Shown: in pieces, positions 1-5,746 of the stretch
Numbering within the stretch: position 1 is the first letter of the stretch
How the letters are laid out: each line of letters starts with the position of its first letter
Assembly (NCBI GenBank): GCA_936941515.1
Contig: CAKZJI010000240.1
Coordinates: 1-7,996, forward strand
Source of the DNA: an uncultured Propionibacteriaceae bacterium
GTDB taxonomy: Bacteria > Actinomycetota > Actinomycetes > Propionibacteriales > Propionibacteriaceae
Direction of reading: 5' to 3'
Length of the DNA: 7,996 nucleotides
Translations under genes and position numbers: made by a program
Notes under the pieces: generated by a model
The model's input: only the letters and a program-made list of their open reading frames with translations
Told to the model about the DNA's origin: nothing
Database searches by the model: none

Positions 1-58
1 CGGGGCGGGGGATCGGGGAGTGGTTCGCTCACCTATCCATTGGATCACTGTGCCGTCC

Positions 59-75
59 CGCCGGTATCGCCGGCG
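59..75 (-). terminator. Possible weak stem-loop after the minus-strand fragment
   Basis: A six-base-pair inverted repeat (CGCCGG / CCGGCG around a 5-nt centre) lies about 7 nt past the minus-strand stop codon at 84-82. This is where a terminator for that reading frame would sit. There is no T-run after it, and short GC-rich inverted repeats are common in DNA of this composition, so it may be chance. Confidence 0.2.
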
Positions 76-81
76 CGGGGC

Positions 82-168
82 TCAGGACACAGGCGGCGGC
101 ACGCTGTCGTCGCCGCGCGGGATCGGGAGCGCGAACAGCAAGTCGGCCTGCGGGGTCAGCGTGAATGA
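82..168 (-). pseudogene. C-terminal fragment of an unrecognised protein
   Basis: One minus-strand frame reads like the tail of a real protein: RQERETSFTLTPQADLLFA, then LPIPRGDDSVPPPVS and a TGA stop at 84-82. Alternating polar and hydrophobic residues followed by a Pro-rich end suggest a beta-rich soluble domain with a flexible C terminus. I do not recognise the family. The frame stays open rightwards to a TGA near 273 but contains no ATG or GTG, so no complete gene fits. To its right the plus strand becomes recognisable atpF, so the rest of this protein appears to be missing. The limit of 168 is set by the start of the atpF match; the frame itself reads on plausibly to about 200. It could still be a chance open frame. 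Confidence 0.3.
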
Positions 169-252
169 CGTCTCCCGCTCCTGGCGGATGACGAGCGCGC
201 CAACCGCACAGTCGACCGGTTCCTGGACGAGCTCGAAGCGGCAGCGCGATGA
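169..252 (+). pseudogene. atpF: ATP synthase F0 subunit b, C-terminal remnant
   Basis: The plus strand encodes RLPLLADDERANRTVDRFL followed by DELEAAAR and a TGA at 250-252. This matches the typical end of actinobacterial subunit b, whose peripheral-stalk helix finishes with a TVDRFLxELE-like stretch that contacts the delta subunit. Subunit b is normally about 170-190 residues with an N-terminal membrane helix. Here only about 27 residues are readable, because an in-frame TGA at 166-168 precedes them and the sequence further left has no b-like character. The stop overlaps the atpH start as ATGA (249-252), the usual translational coupling, so this end of the operon is native. The 5' part is lost at a breakpoint near 169-195. 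Short length limits certainty, but the position before atpH supports the call. Confidence 0.6.
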
Positions 253-1040
253 AATCCCGCGACGCAGCCCTCAGGTCCTTCGACTCGGCTGCCGACGCCA
301 CCACTGTGGACGAGGCAGCCGCTGACGAGCTGTTCGCGGTGGTCGATCTGTTGGAGGTGCAGCCTCCGCTGAGGCGCGCTCTCTCTGATCCGTCGGCGGG
401 TGCTGTTGATCGCCGAGCTTTGGCGGGACGAGTCTTCGGCGGGAGGATCAGCGCCACGGCGCTGGCGATCGTCACCGAGGCCTCCGGCCAGCCCTGGCCC
501 GGAGGACACACCATGATTGAGGCCATTGAACGGCAGGGAGTCCGAGGTCTGCTGCGCGTCGCCAGGGAGCAGGGTGTTCTGGAGCGTGTCCAGGAGGAGC
601 TGCACCAGTTCGCCACCATTATCGAGGGCAATCCCGAACTCGCTGATGCGTTGCGCAACCGTGGTCGCTCGTTGACAGATCGTCGGGCACTGATCGCGAG
701 GCTCATCGGCGGCAAGACCAGCCCCATCACGGAACGCCTTGCCTCACGAGCCGCCGCAGCCAGGGCCCGTACGGTCCCCCTGACCCTGGCCAGCTACCTG
801 GGGCTCTCCGCCGAGCTTGAAAGTGAGCAGATAGCTCACGTCACCGTGGCAAGGCCGCTAGACGATACTCGGCTGGCCAGGCTGCGCAGAGCGCTGGAGG
901 CGCAGGTCGGGGGCAAGGTGTTCCTGCAGATTGAGGTGGACCCTGAAGTCCTCGGCGGCATGAATGTCGCCCTCGGGCCAGAAGTATTCGAATCAACCGT
1001 GGCCGGGCGGCTCAATGAAGCCCGTCGGCTCCTGAACTGA
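249..1040 (+). CDS. atpH: ATP synthase F1 subunit delta (AtpH)
   Basis: This 263-residue protein is the delta subunit (OSCP family) of the F-type ATP synthase. It sits on top of the F1 hexamer and links it to the b-subunit stalk. The length fits the long actinobacterial delta form (about 260-270 residues, versus about 180 in many other bacteria). Visible family features are the helical N-terminal domain, the repeated pattern of an LRxAL/LTDRRALIARL-type region in the middle, and the C-terminal beta/alpha part ending LGGMNVALGPEVFESTVAGR and then a Leu/Arg-rich helix. The ATG at 249 overlaps the atpF stop, and atpA begins 24 nt after its stop, giving the standard atpF-atpH-atpA order. The gene looks intact. 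Whether it is expressed is unclear, because both neighbours are truncated and the operon promoter is not in the window. Confidence 0.93.
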   Translation: MKSRDAALRSFDSAADATTVDEAAADELFAVVDLLEVQPPLRRALSDPSAGAVDRRALAGRVFGGRISATALAIVTEASGQPWPGGHTMIEAIERQGVRGLLRVAREQGVLERVQEELHQFATIIEGNPELADALRNRGRSLTDRRALIARLIGGKTSPITERLASRAAAARARTVPLTLASYLGLSAELESEQIAHVTVARPLDDTRLARLRRALEAQVGGKVFLQIEVDPEVLGGMNVALGPEVFESTVAGRLNEARRLLN

Positions 1041-1064
1041 CACATGAAGCGAAAGTAGGACGCA

Positions 1065-1577
1065 ATGGCTGAACTCACCATCAGTCCGGATGAGATCCGC
1101 AGTGCGCTTGACGAGTTCGTCTCGTCGTATCAGCCTGCGGCTGCCAGCAAGACCGAGGTTGGCGTGGTCGTGACCTCTGGCGATGGCATTGCGCGCGTCG
1201 AGGGCCTTCCCTCGGCGATGGCGAACGAACTGCTGCGTTTTGAGAACGGGACCATGGGCATCGCCCTGAACCTGGATGAGCGGGAGATCGGTGTGGTGGT
1301 CCTCGGGGACTCCGAGGGCATCGACGAGGGATCTGTCGTGCATGGCACGGGGGAGGTGCTCTCCGTTCCCGTCGGTGACGGCTACCTCGGACGAGTTGTC
1401 GACGCCATGGGAAACCCCATTGATGGGCTCGGTGAGATCAAGGACCTGGAGGGACGACGTGCCTTGGAGCTTCAGGCCGCTGGGGTGATGGACCGGCAGG
1501 AGGTTCGAGAACCCCTCCAAACTGGGCTCAAGGCCATCGACGCCATGACCGCCATCGGCCGCGGCCAGCGCCAGCTG
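1065..1577 (+). pseudogene. atpA: ATP synthase F1 subunit alpha, 5' fragment
   Basis: The first 171 codons are clearly subunit alpha. [15 protein letters not shown] starts the protein. The N-terminal beta-barrel carries [20 protein letters not shown] and [20 protein letters not shown], and the linker is [21 protein letters not shown]. The family then always continues into IIGDRQTGKT-like Walker A sequence. Here residue 172 onward (HGSDGDG...) is unrelated and is the antisense of an ABC permease. The catalytic/nucleotide-binding core and C-terminal domain (about 330-380 residues of roughly 540) are missing, so the product cannot function as alpha. The frame happens to stay open to a stop at 2190-2192, giving a 375-residue chimeric open frame that an automatic annotator may call as one gene. 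AGGA at 1057-1060 is a short-spaced ribosome binding site. A usual MTP is MTA here at residue 163. Confidence 0.88.
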
Positions 1578-2053
1578 CACGGCAGCGATGGCGACGGACC
1601 CCAGCAGGAGCACGGCCAGGCAGCGGGCCGCCGTCGCGGGCAGTTCCGGGCTGGACGGCATCCCGGTGGCGACGCCGAAACCAACCGCGACCACCACGAG
1701 CAGCACACAGCACAGGGCTGCCAGGGCATTCAGGATCAGCAGTTTCGCCACAACCGCTGCCGTGGCGACTGGCCCAGCGCGTCGAAGACCTGTCCCATCC
1801 GTTCCTGCTGGTCGACAGCAGCCAGTCGGGCTGCGATCACGGCAATGAAGATTGGGGAGAACAGCTGGGCCATGCCCATCACGTCGAGGAGGGCGAAGTC
1901 GGTCACCGCGAACTCGTTCTTGGCCGATCGGTGTTGGACCAGGAAGACCGTCCACACAGTCCACAGTCCCAGGATGCCGGCGGTGGACAGGATGATCCGG
2001 CCTCGCCGCTGCTTGCGCAGTTCAAGTTTCAGGGGAAGTGCTGCTGCGCTCAT
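1572..2053 (-). pseudogene. Lantibiotic-immunity-type ABC permease, frameshifted and truncated
   Basis: The frame starting at ATG 2053 gives a membrane protein of the LanE/MutE-like ABC-2 permease type. Residues 1-17 are a basic start, followed by membrane segments at about 20-38 and 60-80, then a soluble [13 protein letters not shown] segment like the cytoplasmic loop of this family. That frame hits a stop at 1736-1738. The natural continuation, [20 protein letters not shown] and further hydrophobic segments to [13 protein letters not shown], lies in a different minus-strand frame. This implies one missing base (or two extra) around 1763-1770. The second frame then runs into antisense atpA near 1577, so roughly the last 40% of a normal ~245-residue permease is absent. 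The start overlaps the ATPase stop as TGATG, so the two were coupled. It is likely non-functional unless the damage is a sequencing or assembly artefact. Confidence 0.75.
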
Positions 2054-3030
2054 CAGACCATCACCTGCTCCCGACGGGAGGTCTCCTGGGGACGCAGGCC
2101 CACGGGGAGGGTTGCGGCGGCCGGGACAGCCGTCTCCGTCAAGGACAGGAATATCTGCTCCAGCGACCGCCTGCGATGCTCAACACGAGTGATCTGATGT
2201 CCCGCACGCGCCAGCGCTGCGACGCCATCGGCCACGACCGGGTCGGGCAGGTAGCTGGAGATCAGCTCGCCTCTTTCAACCCGGGTGCGGATGCCACGCT
2301 GGGCCAGGACGTCGGCGGCACCGGACAGGTCGGAGGTGCGGAACACCATGCGTCCCTGGTCCCGGAGCCGCGAGAGGGGCCCCTGGTAGCGCAGCTCGCC
2401 GTCTTTGATGATGCCGACGTCGTCGGCGATCTGCTCAATCTCGCTCAGGATGTGGCTTGAGACCAGCACCGTGATGCCGTGTTCACGGGTCAGGCGCACG
2501 ATCAGGTTGCGGATCTCGACGACTCCCGCCGGGTCGAGTCCGTTGGTGGGTTCGTCGAGCAGTAGCAGGCGTGGCCCGCCGACCAGCGCAATGGCGATGC
2601 CGAGCCGCTGCTTCATACCCAGCGAATACTGGCCGGCCCGGCGGTCTGCGGCGTCAGTCAAATCCACCGTCTGCAACACCCACTCAACACAACTGCGGGA
2701 CGCACCAAGGTAATCAGCGACAAGGGAGACATTCTCCCGTCCAGTCAAGCGAGGAACAAAGGCAGGCCCCTCAATGAGGGAACCGATACGAGGCAAGATC
2801 TCCGACGCATTGTGAACGAGGTCACGGCCGAGCATCTCGACGCGGCCCGCGGTGGGGCGGGTCAGCCCAAGCAGCAATTTAAAGGTGGTGGACTTCCCAG
2901 CCCCATTGGGCCCAAGGAAGCCGTAGATACGGCCCTGCGTGACTTCAAGACCGATCTGGTCGACAACAGTGTGGTCTCCATAACGCTTAGTCAGCCCGGA
3001 GGTACGGATCAACATGTTCATGCATCCCAT
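2053..3030 (-). CDS. ABC transporter ATPase, lantibiotic-immunity (LanF/MutF/BcrA-like)
   Basis: This 325-residue ATPase would power an ABC-2 exporter that protects the cell from lantibiotics, bacitracin-like or similar membrane-active peptides. All motifs are present: Walker [10 protein letters not shown] (40-48), signature [12 protein letters not shown] (135-146), Walker [16 protein letters not shown] (from 155) and the switch His in VSSH (193). At the Q-loop position the sequence is [10 protein letters not shown] with Glu at 87. A Glu there instead of Gln is the known E-loop hallmark of lantibiotic-immunity ATPases and is the best evidence for the substrate class. The C-terminal ~100 residues form the accessory domain, with [12 protein letters not shown] near the end. 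ATGs at 3030, 3021 and 3015 are all possible starts; homologs usually begin close to the third ([13 protein letters not shown]). The permease follows with a TGATG overlap. No LanG, sensor kinase or response regulator is seen nearby. Confidence 0.88.
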   Translation of the reverse strand: MGCMNMLIRTSGLTKRYGDHTVVDQIGLEVTQGRIYGFLGPNGAGKSTTFKLLLGLTRPTAGRVEMLGRDLVHNASEILPRIGSLIEGPAFVPRLTGRENVSLVADYLGASRSCVEWVLQTVDLTDAADRRAGQYSLGMKQRLGIAIALVGGPRLLLLDEPTNGLDPAGVVEIRNLIVRLTREHGITVLVSSHILSEIEQIADDVGIIKDGELRYQGPLSRLRDQGRMVFRTSDLSGAADVLAQRGIRTRVERGELISSYLPDPVVADGVAALARAGHQITRVEHRRRSLEQIFLSLTETAVPAAATLPVGLRPQETSRREQVMV

Positions 3031-3098
3031 CGAACCGCCACAGAAACCGCGGAACAGTCCTCCACGGATGACACTCTCAGGCTACGGACTCCGGCCCC

Positions 3099-4346
3099 CT
3101 ACCCCGTCGCGGTGCGGCGAATCCAGGCAGAGATCCTGCCTATGAGAACCACACCGACAGCCAAGGCCGCATAAGAGACAGTCATAACGCCAATCCAGTA
3201 CCAGAAGTCGCTCCGCTTCGGATTGAGGAACTCATACATAGGACGGTCAGTCGTCGCATCCCAATAGTAGATACCCACGTAGGGAATCAACAGCAGCACC
3301 CATGTGATCACGGTCGAGAAGCCATTGTTCCCCTGGGCGCGACCCACAAACAGCCAGTCGATGACCATGGCGGCGGGCAGAATGAGGTGGGTGATAAGGC
3401 TGAGACCGGAGTAGTCGCCTCCCAGGAGGAAAGCAAAGACGACGGCGGTGAACACACCCATGGTGGTGGCGAGGCCTCTCAGCCACGCACTGCGCCCCTC
3501 CGTCCTGAGATGCGGGGCCGCCCAGAACAGCAGCAGCGGCCGCAAGACTCCGTAGGCGTTGGCCAAGAAAATGACGATGTTAGTCAGCGTGGTGAAGAAC
3601 AGCAGCTGGTTGAGCATCGTCCACGGCGTGGAGGGCGGCACGAACATCAGGAACAGCGGGTAGGCGGCCAGCACCGTCAGGACGAGACGCCAGGCGATGG
3701 TGCCCCAAAATGCCGTGGACCCCGGCTGGCGCGGATGATCCTCTACGGGGGGTCCGGCTGCCAGCGGCGCGGGCTCGTGGGGAAGGGGCGCAGGCTGACC
3801 CTGGGGGTCGAAGCCGTAGCCGGGCTGGGGGGTGTACTGCGGCTGCGGAACGTACCCATAGTCCGGAGGCGCATACCCCTGGACCGGCGGCTGAGGCACA
3901 TAGCCATACCCCTGAACCGGCTGCGGGTTGTAGCCCGGGGCTTGCGGCGGGGGCACGTAGCCATACCCCGGGGCTGGCTGCGGGGGCGCGTATCCCTGAG
4001 TGGGCGCATATCCAGGCGGCGGGTAGGCGACGTGCGGCGCAGGCGCGGGCTGAGCAGGTTCAGGCAGGGATGGTGTGGAGGGTGGCTGCGGATACAGCTC
4101 GGGGAGCCGTTCGGTGATGGCGTCCTCGATGGCTTCCTCCAGCAGCTCCGTCTTGGGCTCCTGGATCAGCTCTGTGACGGGCTCAGCCCGCACCTCCGTC
4201 GCGGCATCCTGGCTGGGTGGAGCAGCGGGGTTCACGCGCACCTCAGTCGCGGGCTCAGCCTGCGGGACGCACACCTGGGTGGCAGGCTCTCCCTGGGGCT
4301 GCGGGGGCGGTGCGGGCTGAGGTCCCGCTGGAGTCGAGTCGGCCAT
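3099..4346 (-). CDS. Pr6Pr (FAR-17a/AIG1-like) membrane protein with long Pro/Tyr-rich N-terminal tail
   Basis: The 415-residue product has two parts. Residues 1-~210 are low-complexity and presumably disordered and cytoplasmic. Residues 20-85 carry repeated T-E/Q-V/L units (PATQV, PATEV, AATEV, VTEL, KTEL, ITER), and 105-180 carry repeats of the GYGYVPQP / QGYAPP type. Residues ~212-410 are a six-to-seven-helix membrane domain with FTTLTNIVIFLANAYG, HLILPAAMVIDWLF and ITWVLLLIPYVGIYYWD, the conserved pattern of bacterial Pr6Pr proteins related to eukaryotic FAR-17a/AIG1. Eukaryotic relatives AIG1/ADTRP hydrolyse fatty-acid esters of hydroxy fatty acids; the bacterial function is not established, and I do not assign that activity. 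The conserved Thr (in FTTLTN) and His320 correspond to positions conserved in the family. ATG 4346 is the only sensible start. It is separated by 68 nt from the ATPase downstream, so co-transcription is possible. Confidence 0.85.
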   Translation of the reverse strand: MADSTPAGPQPAPPPQPQGEPATQVCVPQAEPATEVRVNPAAPPSQDAATEVRAEPVTELIQEPKTELLEEAIEDAITERLPELYPQPPSTPSLPEPAQPAPAPHVAYPPPGYAPTQGYAPPQPAPGYGYVPPPQAPGYNPQPVQGYGYVPQPPVQGYAPPDYGYVPQPQYTPQPGYGFDPQGQPAPLPHEPAPLAAGPPVEDHPRQPGSTAFWGTIAWRLVLTVLAAYPLFLMFVPPSTPWTMLNQLLFFTTLTNIVIFLANAYGVLRPLLLFWAAPHLRTEGRSAWLRGLATTMGVFTAVVFAFLLGGDYSGLSLITHLILPAAMVIDWLFVGRAQGNNGFSTVITWVLLLIPYVGIYYWDATTDRPMYEFLNPKRSDFWYWIGVMTVSYAALAVGVVLIGRISAWIRRTATG

Positions 4347-4452
4347 GATCCAATTTTTCCATCACCCCCTGTCAGCCCCAATGGAGACGGTCCCTGATTT
4401 CCACCCGGAATGCACTCTGAGTCCACGAAGGCCCAGCCCCTATCGCAACCAT

Positions 4453-4541
4453 CCTGTGCACGAAACGCCGCACCGCACCCCGCCGACGTCACCATAAACC
4501 CGCCCTCGACGCCACAACCGGCGTTTCAGGCACACCGCGAC
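4453..4541. repeat. Intergenic inverted-arm repeat, copy 1
   Basis: The left arm TGTGCACGAAACGCCG (4455-4470) and the right arm CGGCGTTTCAGGCACA (4519-4534) are reverse complements at 14 of 16 positions, with 48 nt between them. The element could fold into a long hairpin with a large loop. It shares both arms with a second copy 131-132 nt downstream, while the centres have diverged. This pattern suggests a REP-like or small non-autonomous mobile repeat, or paired binding sites. Confidence 0.65.
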
Positions 4542-4584
4542 AGCTACGAACCACCGTTGGCCACCGCAACTCGCTTCCCGACTG

Positions 4585-4672
4585 CCTGTACACGAAACGC
4601 CGCACAATGCACCGATGCCGTCGCCAGGGCCCCTCCCCTGCGCCGCAGACGGCGTTTCGCGCACACCACGAC
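4585..4672. repeat. Intergenic inverted-arm repeat, copy 2
   Basis: The left arm TGTACACGAAACGCCG (4587-4602) and the right arm CGGCGTTTCGCGCACA (4650-4665) pair at 14 of 16 positions, with a 47-nt centre. Against copy 1 the left flank-plus-arm matches 20 of 21 positions (4585-4605 with 4453-4473), and the right arm-plus-flank matches 19 of 22 (4651-4672 with 4520-4541). The centre shows no clear similarity to copy 1. Arms kept while centres differ argues for selection or repeat-specific homology on the arms. Confidence 0.65.
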
Positions 4673-4684
4673 GACATCGGGATC

Positions 4685-4703
4685 AGCAGGGGAATCCCCT
4701 GCT
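4685..4703. promoter_or_regulatory. 19-bp interrupted palindrome, possible operator
   Basis: AGCAGGGGAATCCCCTGCT is a perfect inverted repeat with 9-bp arms around a single central base. It lies 122 nt upstream of the SDR start and just right of the second intergenic repeat. Symmetry and length fit a dimeric regulator site. As RNA the one-base loop would be strained, so a DNA-binding role is more likely than a terminator. No regulator gene is in the window to pair with it. Confidence 0.45.
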
Positions 4704-4813
4704 CAAGCCCCCACTGAAACTGAAATGACCGAGTGGAGCGGCTCAGGCGACCAGTGACTACGCCGTGTGGTTGTCTGGGAGCGCACGCTCACGAACGGAC
4801 AGACACAGACAAA

Positions 4814-4819
4814 AAGGAG
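4814..4819 (+). promoter_or_regulatory. Ribosome binding site of the SDR gene
   Basis: AAGGAG ends 6 nt before the ATG at 4826. This near-consensus Shine-Dalgarno decides the start, because an earlier in-frame ATG at 4733 has no such site and would add 31 residues before the Rossmann fold that look nothing like the family. Confidence 0.85.
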
Positions 4820-4825
4820 TCACAG

Positions 4826-5560
4826 ATGGCCCGGATTCTCATCACCGGATCCACCGACGGCCTCGGGCGGGGCGCCGCCGAGGAGTTGCTCGGCCTGGGA
4901 CACGACGTCGTCGTCCACGCCCGCTCCCAGGAACGCGCCACGGCACTCGACGACCTGGTCTCCCGCGGCGCTGACCTGGTCGTAGGGGATCTCGCCCGCC
5001 TGGACGAGGTCCGGGAGATCGCGGAGGCTGTGAACCGGCTGGGTCGCATGGATGCCGTCATCCACAACGCGGGCGTCTCGGACGTCCCGGAGGCGCTGCT
5101 GCCGGTCAATGTCGTCGCCCCCTACGCATTGACCGCGCTGATCGACCGGCCCGGTCGCCTGATCTACGTCAGCAGCATGCTACACAAGGACGGGCGAGGC
5201 GACCTCGACGGCATCGACTGGTCGGGCGTCAAGGCCAACCGCAGCTACGCCGACAGTAAGCTCCTGGTGGCCGCGCTGGCATTCCACGTGGCGCGGCTGT
5301 GGCCAGCTGTGGTCACCAACGCCGTCTGCCCCGGCTGGATGCCCACCCGCATGGGCGGCCCGGATGCCCCGGGCGACCTGCGGGACGGCCGCGCCACCCA
5401 GGTCTGGCTGGCCACCAGCGACGCCCCAGAGGCCCTCGTCAGCGGGAACTTCTGGCAGCATATGGCGCTGCTGGAGCCCCACCCGACCACCCGGGATGAG
5501 AGGTTCCAGCAGGACCTGGTGGACTCCCTGGCCACCCACACCGGGCTGGCTCTGGGCTGA
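4826..5560 (+). CDS. Short-chain dehydrogenase/reductase (SDR) family oxidoreductase
   Basis: The 244-residue protein has the classical SDR layout and normal length. The Rossmann nucleotide motif is TGSTDGLG (7-14). HAR (31-33) after strand 2 puts Arg33 where NADP(H)-preferring members carry a basic residue. GDL is at 54-56, HNAG at 80-83, the active-site Asn at 95 (LPVNVVAPYAL), Ser116/117 in IYVSS, the catalytic YADSK (Tyr141, Lys145) and the PG motif at 169-170. It should be a soluble cytoplasmic NAD(P)-dependent oxidoreductase. The segment between Ser and Tyr (KDGRGDLDGIDWSG) resembles the retinol dehydrogenase/WWOX-like SDR subgroup, but the substrate cannot be read from sequence. It stands alone on the plus strand, divergent from the Pr6Pr gene and convergent with the importer operon, so it is probably monocistronic. 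Confidence 0.9.
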   Translation: MARILITGSTDGLGRGAAEELLGLGHDVVVHARSQERATALDDLVSRGADLVVGDLARLDEVREIAEAVNRLGRMDAVIHNAGVSDVPEALLPVNVVAPYALTALIDRPGRLIYVSSMLHKDGRGDLDGIDWSGVKANRSYADSKLLVAALAFHVARLWPAVVTNAVCPGWMPTRMGGPDAPGDLRDGRATQVWLATSDAPEALVSGNFWQHMALLEPHPTTRDERFQQDLVDSLATHTGLALG

Positions 5561-5588
5561 CGGGCTCCGCTGCGCCTGTCTCCGCGAC

Positions 5589-5626
5589 CCCAGGGCGACG
5601 ATCTGCCGGTAGATGTCGGCTCTGGG
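5589..5626 (+). terminator. Imperfect stem-loop after the SDR gene
   Basis: Starting 28 nt past the SDR stop, CCCAG pairs with CTGGG (5589-5593 / 5622-5626). This continues inward through a G-U pair, GC/GC, GAC/GTC and ATCT/AGAT, with one bulged G on each side and a 6-nt loop (5605-5610). That gives about 15 pairs. The site is between two convergent genes, as expected for a terminator, but no U-tract follows. The rest of 5561-5746 shows nothing else recognisable. Confidence 0.4.
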
Positions 5627-5746
5627 AGTCGCTTTCCCTGACAGGCAGGTGCTCAGTCACGAAGACCTCGTGCCCACCCCTGAGGCCACCTGGGCAAGCG
5701 ACAAACAAAGAAAGCAGAGATGGCAATGCCCAGAGCGCATGCCTCG

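Larger units (their letters stand above)
4347..4825. other. 479-nt non-coding divergent intergenic region
   Basis: This region separates the divergently transcribed Pr6Pr gene (minus) and SDR gene (plus), so it should hold both promoters. I could not pick a convincing -35/-10 pair on either strand. It contains two copies of an inverted-arm repeat (4453-4541 and 4585-4672), a perfect 19-bp interrupted palindrome (4685-4703), a GAGCG-CA-CGCTC palindrome (4779-4790) and the SDR ribosome binding site. Short open frames here, such as 4440-4664 on the minus strand, are translated repeat sequence and are not supported as genes. Confidence 0.7.

Noticed and set aside
29..730. A 233-codon minus-strand open frame opposite atpH
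   Set aside because: It is Ser/Arg/Ala-rich antisense of a well-supported delta subunit gene, with no family features.
993..1964. A 323-codon minus-strand open frame spanning the atpA join
   Set aside because: Its left half is antisense of atpA and its right end is the wrong frame of the permease start. Only the middle (about 1577-1765) is real, as the shifted second part of the permease.
1578..2192. Plus-strand continuation of the atpA frame as a novel C-terminal domain
   Set aside because: It is Gln/Arg/Ser-rich antisense of the ABC permease and ATPase genes, with no recognisable fold. It was kept only as a note that the frame is open.
3387..4397. A 336-codon plus-strand open frame opposite the Pr6Pr gene
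   Set aside because: It is rich in Arg and Gly, as antisense of Pro/Ala-rich GC-heavy coding sequence always is, and has no start context. The minus-strand protein has clear membrane helices and family motifs.
4440..4664. A 74-codon minus-strand small protein with repeated GVSCTG segments
   Set aside because: The repeated peptide is simply the intergenic repeat arms translated. There is no good ribosome binding site and the frame is not kept between repeat copies by any coding constraint I can see.
4453..4672. CRISPR array
   Set aside because: There are only two units, each with internal inverted arms 47-48 nt apart and no uniform short direct repeat with spacers. No cas genes are nearby.
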